DNA from: JAWHQP01 sp032586195
Lineage (GTDB): Bacteria; Pseudomonadota; Gammaproteobacteria; Enterobacterales; Pasteurellaceae
Assembly (NCBI GenBank): GCA_032586195.1
Contig: JAWHQP010000001.1
Location: 310,001-374,000 of the forward strand
Reading direction: 5' to 3'
Length of the DNA: 64,000 nucleotides
This document shows, piece by piece, positions 26,496-35,867 of the stretch. The number at the start of each line of letters is the position of its first letter. Positions within the stretch are counted from its first letter, which is position 1. The notes beneath the pieces are model-generated. The model was not told the DNA's origin and made no database searches. It saw nothing but the letters and a program-made list of their open reading frames with translations. The position numbers and the translations under genes were made by a program.

Positions 26496-27257
26496 TCAAT
26501 GTTTGCTGGCGTTATATATCTGCATGGCTTGCGGCATTAAACGCTGTAAATTGGCCTGTCGGGCGGCGTCGCTCGGGTGGGTGGACAACAATGAGCCGCC
26601 GTGACTGCCGGAGGCTTTTTGCATTTTCTGCCATAATGTGGGCGCTGCCTGCGGGTTGTATCCCGCCTTTGCCATTAAAATGAGCCCGATTTCATCAGCC
26701 TCGGTTTCGTTGCTGCGGGAGAAGGGTTTATCCACTCCGAGATCCATGGCGGAAGTTGCCAAACCGCCGGTATCCACGCCTAATGCCATAGAGGCGGCAA
26801 TATCAGCAACGCCGCCGATAATTCCGGTGAAAACGCCTACGTTCTGGGCTTTTTTGCTGTGTTCCTGTAGCGCATGAGCCATTTCATGCCCGATCACCAC
26901 GGCGATTTCATCATCACTTAGATTTAAGTTTTCCACCAAGCCAGAATAAACCACCATTTTACCGCCAGGCATGGCCCAGGCGTTTAATTCTTTCGATCTT
27001 ATCACGTTAATCTGCCAGTTAAATTTTTGCCCGGTATGGTTATCCTTATCGGCATAAGGCACTATTCTGTTGAACACGGCGTGCACACGTTTTGCGGTGG
27101 CTGATGATGTATCCAACACCTTTTTCGTACGGGCTTTCGCCAGCACCTGAGCATATTGTGAGGCGGCCTGTCGGTTGATATCTTCACTGGTCGCACAGGC
27201 AATTAAGAGTGCGGCGGATAAGGACAGAATTGCCAATTTTTTACAGATATTGGTCAT
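26496..27257 (-). CDS. loiP: M48-family metalloprotease lipoprotein (LoiP/YggG-like)
   Basis: Outer-membrane-associated zinc protease of 253 residues. It has a lipoprotein signal with lipobox L-L-I-A-C-A (Cys near residue 21), the M48 catalytic motif H-E-M-A-H (in V-I-G-H-E-M-A-H-A-L-Q-E-H) and a downstream Glu in N-E-T-E-A-D-E-I-G, the third zinc ligand. In E. coli LoiP cleaves Phe-Phe bonds and works with the BepA chaperone-protease in envelope quality control. The closest match by length and the N-A-W-A-M-P-G-G motif is LoiP; the precise orthology is inferred. Confidence 0.88.
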   Translation of the reverse strand: MTNICKKLAILSLSAALLIACATSEDINRQAASQYAQVLAKARTKKVLDTSSATAKRVHAVFNRIVPYADKDNHTGQKFNWQINVIRSKELNAWAMPGGKMVVYSGLVENLNLSDDEIAVVIGHEMAHALQEHSKKAQNVGVFTGIIGGVADIAASMALGVDTGGLATSAMDLGVDKPFSRSNETEADEIGLILMAKAGYNPQAAPTLWQKMQKASGSHGGSLLSTHPSDAARQANLQRLMPQAMQIYNASKH

Positions 27258-27362
27258 TGGGGTTCCTTAATGAGTAGTCATTTTCGGCCGATTATAACCA
27301 GATTTTGTTTCGCTTACCAGAGAATGCTAGAATGACAAAAATTTTTATGAAAGGATAAAGTT

Positions 27363-28124
27363 ATGCCAACTCTCAGCGTTGCAATGATTGTAAAAAATGA
27401 GGCTCGGGATCTCGCTTTGTGTTTGGACACGGTTAAGGATTGGGTGGATGAAATCGTCATCTTAGACAGCGGCAGTACGGATGACACGCGGGAAATAGCG
27501 CAGCGGTACGGAGCGAAATTCTACACAAACAGCAACTGGCAGGGCTTTGGCAAACAACGTCAGCTTGCCCAGCAATATGTCACCGGTGATTATGTGCTGT
27601 GGCTGGACGCGGATGAGCGCGTGAGTGATGAATTACGTCGTTCTATTCAAAGTGCGGTGCTGAAAAATGCAGAAAATAGCGTGTATGAGCTGCCGCGTTT
27701 AAGCGAAGTGTTCGGCAGAGAAATCCGTCACGGCGGTTGGTATCCCGACTATGTAGTCCGTTTATACCCGACCCGCCTGGCGCGTTATAATGATTCGTTA
27801 GTGCATGAGAAAGTTATTTATCCCGCGAACACCAAGGTCGAAAAGCTAAACGGCGACCTGCATCATTTTACCTATAAGGATCTGTATCATTATCTGGTGA
27901 AGTCCGCCCATTACGCCGACGCCTGGGCACAGCAACGCCGGGCTAAAGGCAAAACCGCCGGTCTGCTGGACGGCATTACTCACGCCATAGGCTGTTTTAT
28001 TCGAATGTATATCGTTAAAGCCGGTTTTCTGGACGGTAAACAAGGTTTCCTGCTGGCTCTGCTTTCCGCTCATTCGACGTTTAACAAGTATGCGGATTTG
28101 TGGGTGAAAGCGAGAGTAAAATAA
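27363..28124 (+). CDS. lgtF: Family 2 glycosyltransferase, LPS core (LgtF/WaaE-like)
   Basis: Inverting GT2 glycosyltransferase of 253 residues, cytoplasmic or membrane-peripheral. The N-terminal M-I-V-K-N-E-A-R-D-L, D-S-G-S-T-D-D-T and metal-binding D-A-D-E-R (D-x-D) are typical. The C-terminal half (Y-H-Y-L-V-K-S-A-H-Y-A-D-A-W) matches the WaaE/KdtX family. In Haemophilus this family (LgtF) adds the beta-1,4-glucose to heptose I of the lipopolysaccharide inner core; that acceptor is inferred. A USS lies inside near 27650. It appears to be a single-gene unit with an AAGGATAAA ribosome-binding site. Confidence 0.8.
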   Translation: MPTLSVAMIVKNEARDLALCLDTVKDWVDEIVILDSGSTDDTREIAQRYGAKFYTNSNWQGFGKQRQLAQQYVTGDYVLWLDADERVSDELRRSIQSAVLKNAENSVYELPRLSEVFGREIRHGGWYPDYVVRLYPTRLARYNDSLVHEKVIYPANTKVEKLNGDLHHFTYKDLYHYLVKSAHYADAWAQQRRAKGKTAGLLDGITHAIGCFIRMYIVKAGFLDGKQGFLLALLSAHSTFNKYADLWVKARVK

Positions 28125-28128
28125 AAAA

Positions 28129-28151
28129 GCCACTGTTCGGTTGGCAGTGGC
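28129..28151 (-). terminator. Terminator of the malK-lamB-malM operon
   Basis: GCCACTG (28129-28135) and CAGTGGC (28145-28151) around a 9-base loop. On the minus strand it is followed by TTTTTTATTTT, so it chiefly ends the mal transcript. Confidence 0.85.
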
Positions 28152-28181
28152 AAAATGAAAAAAGACGTTAAATTAGCATTA

Positions 28182-29057
28182 TTATTTTGATGAAACCTGT
28201 TTAAGGAAAATTTGCCGCGGTTTGGTTAAACCGAGTCTTTCCGCTTCGTTGACTAAATTCATTGCCTTATTGACATCACCCGCTTTTAAAGCTTTGCTGA
28301 CGGCCTGGTTAAAGTAGGCTTCAGTATCTTTATCCACCGGTGTGGCAATAGCCGGCTTGGAAGAGGCGGCAGTCGGTGTGCCGCCCGTGCCGACGGCGGT
28401 AATCGTTTTGCTCTTCTTGGTCGGCAGAATGTCTTCCAGACCGATAAATCTGGTGCCTTGATCGTTGGTTACATTCACAATCACTTCGCCCGCCAAACTG
28501 TGTTGCACTTCAATATCATTAATTGCCGGCGGCTGGTTTCCCATCGCTTTGGCATAGACTTTGGCAGGGTGTGTGACCATCGTGGTTTTGGCTAAATCCG
28601 CTTTGGTGGTATAAATCAACAGATAGATATAGCCTTGGTTTACCGCGGGAGTAAGATTTAATTCCGCGGTGAAGCGGTTCGGCTTCATGCCGCGTTCTTC
28701 TTCATATTTAAAATAGGAAGAAGGATATTCCGCCGCCACGTTAAAATTGCCGTCTAATACCACCGCGCTTGGTACGAAAACATGCGTGTCCACCACCGGG
28801 CTGGTAATTTCAATATTTAATGTGCCTTGATTGGCGGGAATACGATACGCCACCACCGGGCTTTCCGTGCCGGCGAACGAAGTGGTAAACGTCTGTTTCT
28901 GTTGTTCGGTCAAGGTGGTTTTTAAATCTTTGGATAATTCCACATCTGTCCATGGAATGGAAGATAATGTCTGCGGGTTAATATGAACAGACTGGTTGGC
29001 AAAAACAGGCGCGGCAAGACAGGCCGCAAGGACAGTTGATAAAAACAATTTTTTCAT
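28182..29057 (-). CDS. malM: Maltose operon periplasmic protein MalM
   Basis: Periplasmic protein of 291 residues with a signal peptide (K-L-F-L-S-T-V-L-A-A-C-L-A-A-P-V-F-A). Its role in maltose uptake is not well defined in any species; it is co-transcribed with lamB in E. coli. Here it is last in the malK-lamB-malM unit, about 70 bases after lamB. The C-terminal helical stretch (A-Y-F-N-Q-A-V-S-K-A-L-K-A-G-D) matches the family end. Confidence 0.9.
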   Translation of the reverse strand: MKKLFLSTVLAACLAAPVFANQSVHINPQTLSSIPWTDVELSKDLKTTLTEQQKQTFTTSFAGTESPVVAYRIPANQGTLNIEITSPVVDTHVFVPSAVVLDGNFNVAAEYPSSYFKYEEERGMKPNRFTAELNLTPAVNQGYIYLLIYTTKADLAKTTMVTHPAKVYAKAMGNQPPAINDIEVQHSLAGEVIVNVTNDQGTRFIGLEDILPTKKSKTITAVGTGGTPTAASSKPAIATPVDKDTEAYFNQAVSKALKAGDVNKAMNLVNEAERLGLTKPRQIFLKQVSSK

Positions 29058-29126
29058 ATTAACCTCAGTAATTCTGATAATAGATTCCGATTAAGAGGGG
29101 GCTGAGTCCGCCCCCGAGACAGGTGT

Positions 29127-30395
29127 TTACCACCAGGCTTCCATTTGGATACCCACGATAAATTCATTGTCTTTCGCGTCGTATCCCGCACTGGTGCGTT
29201 GATCGATATTAAATGTGTCGTTCCAACGTCCCCATGTACCGAATACACGAATGGCGGGACGCGCCCAGATGCTGCTGCCGGCTTGCCATTGTTGGGCAAG
29301 GGTGGCTTTCACTAAGTCGTTTTTCTTGCCGGTGGCCTGATCTTTAATACGGTCATAACCGACTTCAACTAATGTACTCATGGTTTCAGTCCATTTATAC
29401 ATCGGACGGATACCTGCCGAGTACCATGTTTTACCCGTTTTGTTATCCAAATCGGTTTTTTCGTAAATTAAAGCGTACATGCTTTCCCATTTATCGCCTA
29501 ATTTAATCGAACCGTGATCAACCACGCGGATCATATGGCCGTTATTATTGATGGAGCCGCCTTGTGAGTGACCGGTATTCCAGGATGTCATTGAATCGGT
29601 GGCATATTGTACGACGAATTTATTAAAGCCGCCAAAGAATTCACCCTGCGTATGTTCGGCCGTGATCATATAACCGTCTTTGGAAGCGTTCGGATCAAGC
29701 CATGCATCGCCATCAGTACGAGCCCGTCCGTAGTCGAAACCGATTTCTAATTTACCGTTCGGATTCACATTCAGATCGGCTAAACGAATGTCGAACACAT
29801 CGTTATAAACATCACGATCTTTATTGGAGGTACATTTGTTCGTTGCACTGTCGCAAGTCCAGCTGTATGCGCCACCTGCTTCAGTGTTACGTGTAACGGC
29901 TAAAGACAACTTACCGAAACCTAAATCAATATTTTCCACCCCGGCACCAGGACCTGAAATATCCCAGTAGTAGAAGTCGTTCATATGTACGTCATGACGT
30001 TGGTAGAAACGTTTACCGGCCCATAATGTGGCGCCCGGTAAGCTGTCAGCGAAATTTTTGAACTGAACGTTGATTTCACGCAAAGCCGGGCTAGTGGATT
30101 CCCAGTCTATCTGTTGATTGACGGAATAGGCAATATTGGAATCCAAATAAATGGATTTATCACCATTTTTATAGAGTTCCTGCCCTAATTTCATTTCGAC
30201 GTAGGTTTCCGCTTCGTTACCCAAACGGTATTTTAAACCGCCGCCGTTCACTTGTAAGGCTTTCTGTTCCCCGCCTCCGGATGTCCAGCCGATACCGGAA
30301 CGCGCATAGCCGTGGAAATCAACCGCAGATGCCTGGGAGGCGAATACCGCACCAGTTACCGCCAATGCAAGTAACGTTTTTCTAGTTTTAATCAT
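29127..30395 (-). CDS. lamB: Maltoporin LamB
   Basis: Outer-membrane trimeric maltodextrin channel. I chose the ATG at 30395 (M-I-K-T-R-K-T-L-L-A-L-A-V-T-G, 422 residues): a GAGGT precedes it and it gives a clean signal peptide ending A-S-Q-A-S-A. The open frame upstream to 30491 has no signal-peptide logic. The mature start V-D-F-H-G-Y-A-R-S-G-I-G-W-T and the end V-G-I-Q-M-E-A-W-W (C-terminal aromatic) are typical of LamB. Two Cys in W-T-C-D-S-A-T-N-K-C-T-S probably form the loop disulphide. Confidence 0.95.
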   Translation of the reverse strand: MIKTRKTLLALAVTGAVFASQASAVDFHGYARSGIGWTSGGGEQKALQVNGGGLKYRLGNEAETYVEMKLGQELYKNGDKSIYLDSNIAYSVNQQIDWESTSPALREINVQFKNFADSLPGATLWAGKRFYQRHDVHMNDFYYWDISGPGAGVENIDLGFGKLSLAVTRNTEAGGAYSWTCDSATNKCTSNKDRDVYNDVFDIRLADLNVNPNGKLEIGFDYGRARTDGDAWLDPNASKDGYMITAEHTQGEFFGGFNKFVVQYATDSMTSWNTGHSQGGSINNNGHMIRVVDHGSIKLGDKWESMYALIYEKTDLDNKTGKTWYSAGIRPMYKWTETMSTLVEVGYDRIKDQATGKKNDLVKATLAQQWQAGSSIWARPAIRVFGTWGRWNDTFNIDQRTSAGYDAKDNEFIVGIQMEAWW

Positions 30396-30497
30396 AATAG
30401 ACCTCATTGTCTTTAGGTTATCAAAAATTGTCAGCATCCCGGTCGAACCGCAGCCATGAACGCCGGACAAAAAAACTTGGTTTTTCAGCACCGCACT

Positions 30498-31616
30498 TTA
30501 TACGCCGATTTCCCGGTATAAGCGGCGGCAGGCCGAACCGTCTTCTTTAAACAGGTGACAACGCTCAGGCACGATGCCGATATCTATGGCCTCACCTTCT
30601 TTTACCAACATGGTATCCGCCTGACGATAAACTAATGTCGGCTGTTTAATTTCGGGAATTTCCAAATGCACCTGCGTTTCATTGCCCAGAAATTCCACCA
30701 CTTGTACGTTGCCGCGTAAGGTGACCTGCGCTTTATCAGATGGAATCAAATGTTCCGGACGAATACCGAGGGAAACCGTTTCGCCCACTTTTACCCCGGC
30801 GCCTTCTACAGGAATCCAGAAAGTATGGTGATTGGCGTCAGGCAGTTCCACCTGCACTTGTTCTTTTTCTACGGCGGTCACCCGCACCGGCAGGAAATTC
30901 ATTTTCGGTGAACCGATAAAACCCGCCACGAAACGATTGGCAGGGTAGTGATAAAGCTCCAACGGTTTACCCACCTGAGCGATACCGCCCGCTTGCAGCA
31001 CGACAATTTTGTCTGCCAAAGTCATGGCTTCAATCTGGTCATGGGTAACGTAAATCATGGTGCGGTTCAGGCGTTTGTGTAATTTAGAAATTTCCACCCG
31101 CATTTGTACACGCAGCGCGGCGTCAAGATTTGACAGGGGCTCATCAAGCAGGTACACGTCAGGTTGCGAGACCAGTGTCCGCCCGATGGCAACCCGTTGG
31201 CGTTGGCCGCCTGACAGGGCTTTCGGTTTCCGATCCAGTAAATGGGCAAGCTGCAATACTTCGGCCACCTGATCGACTTTTTTCTTCCGTTCGGCCTTGT
31301 GCACACCGGCCAGTTTTAAGCCGAACGACATATTTTCCGCCACATCAAGGTGAGGGTATAAGGCATAGGATTGGAATACCATACCGATTCCACGTTTGGC
31401 GGGTTCCACATCATTCATGCGTTTATCGCCGATAAACAAATCTCCCGAAGTGATATCTTCCAGTCCCGCAATCATGCGGAGCAGGGTAGATTTACCGCAG
31501 CCTGACGGACCGACAAAAACGACAAATTCACCTTCCTTTATATGTAAATTAATGTCTTTGGATATATGAACATTGCCATAAGATTTACATACATCTTTCA
31601 ATAAAACATCAGCCAT
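30498..31616 (-). CDS. malK: Maltose/maltodextrin ABC transporter ATPase MalK
   Basis: ATPase of the MalEFGK2 importer and, in enterobacteria, an inhibitor of MalT. The 372 residues contain Walker A G-P-S-G-C-G-K-S-T, the Q-loop region M-V-F-Q-S-Y-A-L-Y-P-H, signature L-S-G-G-Q-R-Q-R, Walker B V-Y-L-L-D-E-P and the C-terminal TOBE-type regulatory domain (G-I-R-P-E-H-L). It leads the minus-strand operon, divergent from malE. A USS overlaps its stop codon (30490-30499). Confidence 0.96.
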   Translation of the reverse strand: MADVLLKDVCKSYGNVHISKDINLHIKEGEFVVFVGPSGCGKSTLLRMIAGLEDITSGDLFIGDKRMNDVEPAKRGIGMVFQSYALYPHLDVAENMSFGLKLAGVHKAERKKKVDQVAEVLQLAHLLDRKPKALSGGQRQRVAIGRTLVSQPDVYLLDEPLSNLDAALRVQMRVEISKLHKRLNRTMIYVTHDQIEAMTLADKIVVLQAGGIAQVGKPLELYHYPANRFVAGFIGSPKMNFLPVRVTAVEKEQVQVELPDANHHTFWIPVEGAGVKVGETVSLGIRPEHLIPSDKAQVTLRGNVQVVEFLGNETQVHLEIPEIKQPTLVYRQADTMLVKEGEAIDIGIVPERCHLFKEDGSACRRLYREIGV

Positions 31617-31691
31617 AGAATTTTCCTCGTATAAAATGCCTTCATATCCAAAAAACCTGGCATTATAGTGAATAAATCGGACAGAAAAAAA

Positions 31692-31699
31692 ATCATCCT
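31692..31699 (-). promoter_or_regulatory. Putative MalT box facing malK
   Basis: AGGATGAT on the minus strand, containing GGATGA, the core of the MalT consensus, 76 bases upstream of malK. The same octamer occurs before malE and malP. Confidence 0.5.
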
Positions 31700-31791
31700 A
31701 AGAAAAAATTTTTAAGGATTAGATAAATTCCTTCGAATTCATCACTTTCACGGGATATCAGAATTTTTTTCGCTTATTTTTATGAATAAAT

Positions 31792-31807
31792 TGTGAACAA
31801 AGTCACA
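31792..31807. promoter_or_regulatory. CRP binding site in malK/malE region (1)
   Basis: TGTGA, six bases, TCACA: an exact match to the CRP consensus half-sites. Confidence 0.8.
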
Positions 31808-31853
31808 TTTCTCACGGATTATGGCATGATAAAGATCACAGTTTTGCTTAATA

Positions 31854-31869
31854 TGTGATTCAGGTCACA
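31854..31869. promoter_or_regulatory. CRP binding site in malK/malE region (2)
   Basis: TGTGA, TTCAGG, TCACA: a second exact CRP site, centred 62 bases (about six helical turns) from the first. Confidence 0.82.
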
Positions 31870-31895
31870 TTTTTTGCGCTAGAGTATGAGAAACA

Positions 31896-31903
31896 AGGAT
31901 GAT
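31896..31903 (+). promoter_or_regulatory. Putative MalT box facing malE
   Basis: AGGATGAT on the plus strand, 79 bases before the malE ATG and 26 bases after the second CRP site. Confidence 0.5.
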
Positions 31904-31982
31904 GAAGAGGATTTAATTTATAGGCAATCTTAGTCTCGAAAGAGTTGTATTAATTCAAACTTTACTGTTTAGGAGTAACACT

Positions 31983-33170
31983 ATGAAAAACAAACTCGTT
32001 ACATTAACTTTAACCGCAATTGCGGGTTTAGTCATTTCGGCTTCTTCCGTTGCGAAGATGGAACAAGGGAAACTTACGATTTGGATTAATGGGGATAAAG
32101 GTTATAACGGTCTCGCCGAAGTCGGTAAAAAGTTTGAACAGGATACGGGGGTAACGGTATTCGTCGAACATCCGGACAAACTGGAAGAAAAATTCCCTCA
32201 AATGGCGTCAACAGGTGATGGCCCGGATATCATTTTCTGGGCGCACGACCGGTTTGGCGGCTATGCTCAATCCGGTCTGTTGGCGGAAATCAACCCTTCC
32301 AAAGAATTTAAAGATAAGTTTGTTGATTTTGCTTGGGATGCGGAAAGCTATAACGGTAAAGTGATTGGTTATCCCGTAGCGATTGAGGCGCTTTCTCTTA
32401 TCTACAATAAAGATTTGCTGCCTGAACCGCCGAAAACATGGGAAGAAGTGGTTAAACTGGATAAAAAATTCAAAGCAGAGAAGAAAAATGCGGTGATGTG
32501 GAATCTTTCCGAACCTTACTTCACCTGGCCTATTATTGCGGCGGACGGCGGTTACGCTTTCAAATTCGAGAACGGTAAATACAATCCGAATGACATCGGA
32601 GTGGATAATGCGGGGGCTCAGAAGGCGTTGCAGTTCGTGGTGGATATGGTGAAAAATAAAGTCATCAGCGCGGATATGGATTACGCTATTGCCGAGGCAA
32701 GTTTCAATAAAGGGGAAACCGCGTTAACCATCAACGGGCCTTGGTCTTGGGGCAATATTGATAAAAGCGGTGTGAAATACGGTGTCGCGGTATTGCCGAC
32801 CCTCAACGGCAAACCGTCTAAACCGTTTGTCGGCGTGTTAAGCGCGGGAATTAACTCGGCCAGTCCGAATAAGGATTTGGCAACGGAATTCCTTGAAAAT
32901 TATCTGTTGACGGATGAAGGCTTGGCCGCGGTGAATAAGGATAAACCGTTGGGCGCGGTGGCATTGAAGTCTTATCAGTCAGAATTGGCGAAGGATTCCC
33001 GCATTGCGGCTACCATGGAAAATGCGGAACACGGTGAGATTATGCCGAATATTCCGCAGATGACGGCTTTCTGGTATGCGGAACGCAGTGCCATCATTAA
33101 CGCGGTGAACCAACGCCAAACGGTAAAACAGGCATTGGATGATGCAAAGGCGCGTATTCAAAAACAATAA
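31983..33170 (+). CDS. malE: Periplasmic maltose/maltodextrin-binding protein MalE
   Basis: Delivers maltodextrins to MalFGK2. The 395 residues start with a signal peptide (L-T-L-T-A-I-A-G-L-V-I-S-A-S-S-V-A) followed by G-K-L-T-I-W-I-N-G-D-K-G-Y-N-G-L-A, nearly the E. coli mature N-terminus. W-A-H-D-R-F-G-G-Y-A-Q-S-G-L-L-A-E is the ligand-binding region. A strong AGGAG precedes the ATG. It heads malE-malF-malG-malS and is followed by a large hairpin. Confidence 0.97.
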   Translation: MKNKLVTLTLTAIAGLVISASSVAKMEQGKLTIWINGDKGYNGLAEVGKKFEQDTGVTVFVEHPDKLEEKFPQMASTGDGPDIIFWAHDRFGGYAQSGLLAEINPSKEFKDKFVDFAWDAESYNGKVIGYPVAIEALSLIYNKDLLPEPPKTWEEVVKLDKKFKAEKKNAVMWNLSEPYFTWPIIAADGGYAFKFENGKYNPNDIGVDNAGAQKALQFVVDMVKNKVISADMDYAIAEASFNKGETALTINGPWSWGNIDKSGVKYGVAVLPTLNGKPSKPFVGVLSAGINSASPNKDLATEFLENYLLTDEGLAAVNKDKPLGAVALKSYQSELAKDSRIAATMENAEHGEIMPNIPQMTAFWYAERSAIINAVNQRQTVKQALDDAKARIQKQ

Positions 33171-33179
33171 TATAAATCC

Positions 33180-33202
33180 GGCACAGGCGTTTCGTCTGTG
33201 CC
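33180..33202 (+). other. Intercistronic hairpin between malE and malF
   Basis: GGCACAGGCG (33180-33189) and CGTCTGTGCC (33193-33202) form a 10-bp stem with one G-U pair and a TTT loop, without a T run after it. It probably protects the malE 3' end and lowers malFG expression relative to malE. A USS follows near 33249. Confidence 0.6.
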
Positions 33203-33355
33203 TCATTTCTATCTTTCAACTCAATGCTGCATTCAAAACCAATGAAAAGTGCGGTGTTAGAAAATAGAGTTTTTAATGCTGGTGACAACCAACATTGCGG
33301 TAAAAATCTGTTCGCAGGTTGTGATTAATTTTCGGTTATATTTCAAGGTGTTCCT

Positions 33356-34900
33356 ATGCAACAAGTAGCCACTCAAACAAAATCGCAATCTTGGCTCAAA
33401 TGGCTTATTGTCGGTATTGTGTCATTGATTGATCTTTATCTCGTCGTGCTGATGTACTTGCAAGGAGAATTTATTTTTGCCATTTTAACCTTAGTACTCG
33501 TGACTTCGGGCATCTACATTTTCTCTAATAAGAATACTTACGCATGGCGCTACGTTTATCCCGGTGTAATGGGGATGGGCATTTTTATTTTATTTCCGCT
33601 GATTGCCACCATTGCTATCGCTTTTACCAATTACAGCGGTACTCATCAGTTAGCCTTTGAGCGAGCGGTCGGCGTGCTCACCGAACAACGTTATTTCGCC
33701 GGGGATAAGTTTGATTTCAAACTTTATCCGCAAGAAAGTAATGCGTGGAAAATAGTCCTGGAGAACAAAAATACGGGGCAATATTTTGCTGCGGACAATT
33801 TGCATTTCGGTGATGCTTCCGCGGCCTTGAAGGAAGTTTCCGCATCTCCGGCCGATGCCGCGGCACCGTTGAAGGTGATTACACAAAACCGTACGGCATT
33901 ACAGAAACTGAAATTAATATTGCCTGACAGCAATGAATTAACCATGAGTTCATTACGCCAGTTTTCAGAACAGAGACCCCGTTACAGCTATGACGACGGC
34001 ACAGGCAATTTACGCAACAACGAAACGGGCAAGTTATATCGTCCGAATAATGAGATTGGTTATTTCCAGCAGGTTGATCAGGACGGTAACTGGCTGACGG
34101 AAACCATAGAGCCGGGTTATACCGTTACCACGGGATTTACCAACTTTGTCCGCATTTTCACTGATGAAGGTATTCAAAAACCGTTTGTACAGATTTTTAT
34201 CTGGACGGTGGTTTTCTCAGTGTTAACGGTGGTGTTCACGGTTATTCTCGGCATGATACTGGCCTGTTTGGTGCAATGGGAAGCATTGAAAGGGAAAGGC
34301 ATTTATCGTTTATTCTTAATCCTGCCTTATGCGGTGCCGTCTTTTATATCTATCCTTGTATTCAAAGGGTTATTCAATCAGAGTTTCGGCGAAATCAATA
34401 TGATATTAAATCAACTGTTCGGCATTAGCCCGGAATGGTTTAATGATCCGTTTTTAGCCAAAACTATGATCTTAATTGTGAATACATGGCTGGGTTATCC
34501 GTACATGATGATTCTGTGTATGGGCTTGTTAAAGGCGATTCCGGGGGATCTGTATGAAGCTTCAGCCATGGACGGCGCCTCTACCCGACAGAATTTTACT
34601 AAAATCACATTTCCGTTGCTGATTAAACCGTTGACGCCGTTAATGATTGCCTCATTTGCCTTTAATTTCAATAATTTCGTGTTAATTCAGTTATTGACCA
34701 ACGGTCGCCCTGATATGCTGGGTACAACGACCCCGGCGGGTTACACCGATTTGCTTGTCAGCTACACCTATCGCATCGCCTTCGAGGGCGGCGGCTCACA
34801 GGACTTCGGTTTAGCGGCGGCAATCGCAACCATTATTTTCTTGCTGGTAGGCGGCCTCGCTCTGCTCAACCTGAAAGCAACCAATTTTAAATTAGATTAG
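33356..34900 (+). CDS. malF: Maltose ABC transporter permease MalF
   Basis: Inner-membrane permease of 514 residues. As in E. coli MalF it has N-terminal helices, a large periplasmic P2 domain (about residues 95-275, between A-I-A-F-T-N-Y-S-G-T-H-Q and the next TM block) and six core helices with the EAA loop Y-E-A-S-A-M-D-G-A-S near residue 400 that docks on MalK. It pairs with MalG 13 bases downstream. Confidence 0.96.
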   Translation: MQQVATQTKSQSWLKWLIVGIVSLIDLYLVVLMYLQGEFIFAILTLVLVTSGIYIFSNKNTYAWRYVYPGVMGMGIFILFPLIATIAIAFTNYSGTHQLAFERAVGVLTEQRYFAGDKFDFKLYPQESNAWKIVLENKNTGQYFAADNLHFGDASAALKEVSASPADAAAPLKVITQNRTALQKLKLILPDSNELTMSSLRQFSEQRPRYSYDDGTGNLRNNETGKLYRPNNEIGYFQQVDQDGNWLTETIEPGYTVTTGFTNFVRIFTDEGIQKPFVQIFIWTVVFSVLTVVFTVILGMILACLVQWEALKGKGIYRLFLILPYAVPSFISILVFKGLFNQSFGEINMILNQLFGISPEWFNDPFLAKTMILIVNTWLGYPYMMILCMGLLKAIPGDLYEASAMDGASTRQNFTKITFPLLIKPLTPLMIASFAFNFNNFVLIQLLTNGRPDMLGTTTPAGYTDLLVSYTYRIAFEGGGSQDFGLAAAIATIIFLLVGGLALLNLKATNFKLD

Positions 34901-34913
34901 GGAGGAGTGTGTT

Positions 34914-35804
34914 ATGGCAATGGTACAACCTAAATCTATGCGGTATCGTTTATTGGGTACTCATCTGATATTGATTCTGTTTATTGCATTGATTATGTTC
35001 CCGCTGTTAATGGTAATCGGCATTTCCCTGCGTCCCGGAAATCTCGCCATTGGCGATATTATTCCGCAAAACATTTCGTGGGAGCACTGGAAACTGGCCT
35101 TGGGCTTTAATGTGGTGCATGAGGATGGTTCGGTTACTCCGCCTCCGTTTCCGGTATTGCTGTGGCTGTGGAACTCCGTAAAGGTGGCATTCATTACTTC
35201 CGTGGGGATTGTGGGGCTTTCCACCACCTGTGCTTACGCTTTTGCCCGCATGAAATTTAAAGGCAAGAAAATCATTTTGCAAAGCATGCTGATTTTTCAG
35301 ATGTTCCCGGCGGTATTGTCATTGGTAGCCCTTTATGCTTTGTTTGACCGATTAGGCCAATATATTCCGTTCTTAGGATTAAATACCCATGGCGGCGTTA
35401 TTTTCGCCTATCTGGGCGGTATTGCCCTGCACGTGTGGACAATAAAAGGCTATTTTGAAACCATCGACAGTTCTCTGGAAGAAGCGGCCGCTCTGGACGG
35501 CGCCACGCCTTGGCAGGCATTCCGTTTAATTCTGTTGCCGTTATCGGTTCCGATTTTAGCCGTGGTGTTTATTCTTTCCTTTATCGCGGCAATTACCGAA
35601 GTGCCTGTCGCTTCATTATTATTACGCGATGTGGACAGCTATACGCTGGCGGTAGGTATGCAGCAATATCTGTATGCTCAGAATTATCTGTGGGGTGACT
35701 TTGCGGCGGCGGCCGTGTTGTCCGCTATTCCGATCACCTTGGTATTCCTCATCGCACAGCGTTGGCTGGTAGGCGGGTTGACCGCCGGCGGTGTGAAAGG
35801 TTAG
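34914..35804 (+). CDS. malG: Maltose ABC transporter permease MalG
   Basis: Inner-membrane permease of 296 residues with about six hydrophobic segments and the EAA motif E-E-A-A-A-L-D-G-A-T that contacts MalK. The C-terminal G-L-T-A-G-G-V-K-G matches the E. coli MalG tail that inserts into the MalK dimer. A GGAGGAG precedes its ATG. Confidence 0.96.
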   Translation: MAMVQPKSMRYRLLGTHLILILFIALIMFPLLMVIGISLRPGNLAIGDIIPQNISWEHWKLALGFNVVHEDGSVTPPPFPVLLWLWNSVKVAFITSVGIVGLSTTCAYAFARMKFKGKKIILQSMLIFQMFPAVLSLVALYALFDRLGQYIPFLGLNTHGGVIFAYLGGIALHVWTIKGYFETIDSSLEEAAALDGATPWQAFRLILLPLSVPILAVVFILSFIAAITEVPVASLLLRDVDSYTLAVGMQQYLYAQNYLWGDFAAAAVLSAIPITLVFLIAQRWLVGGLTAGGVKG

Positions 35805-35813
35805 TGATTGAGA

Positions 35814-35842
35814 GGGCGTAATTATTGATTTACGCCCTTTTT
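35814..35842 (+). terminator. Terminator between malG and malS
   Basis: GGGCGTAA (35814-35821) and TTACGCCC (35830-35837) with an 8-base loop, then five T. malS expression would need read-through or its own promoter. Confidence 0.8.
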
Positions 35843-35867
35843 GTTTTTTAAAAGGTGACGCTCTGAT

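Larger units (their letters stand above)
31617..31982. other. Divergent malK/malE control region
   Basis: 366 bases without a gene. It contains two perfect CRP sites and two copies of the MalT-type octamer AGGATGAT, one oriented towards each operon; these are listed separately. The arrangement matches the shared malK/malE regulatory region of enterobacteria, where CRP helps reposition MalT. Confidence 0.8.

Noticed and set aside
30396..30491. Extended lamB start
   Set aside because: The 32 extra residues would bury the signal peptide; the ATG at 30395 has a GAGGT and a normal signal sequence.
33171..33355. Terminator ending the malE transcript
   Set aside because: The stem lacks a following T run and malF/malG have no clear promoter, so a processing or stabilising hairpin is more likely.
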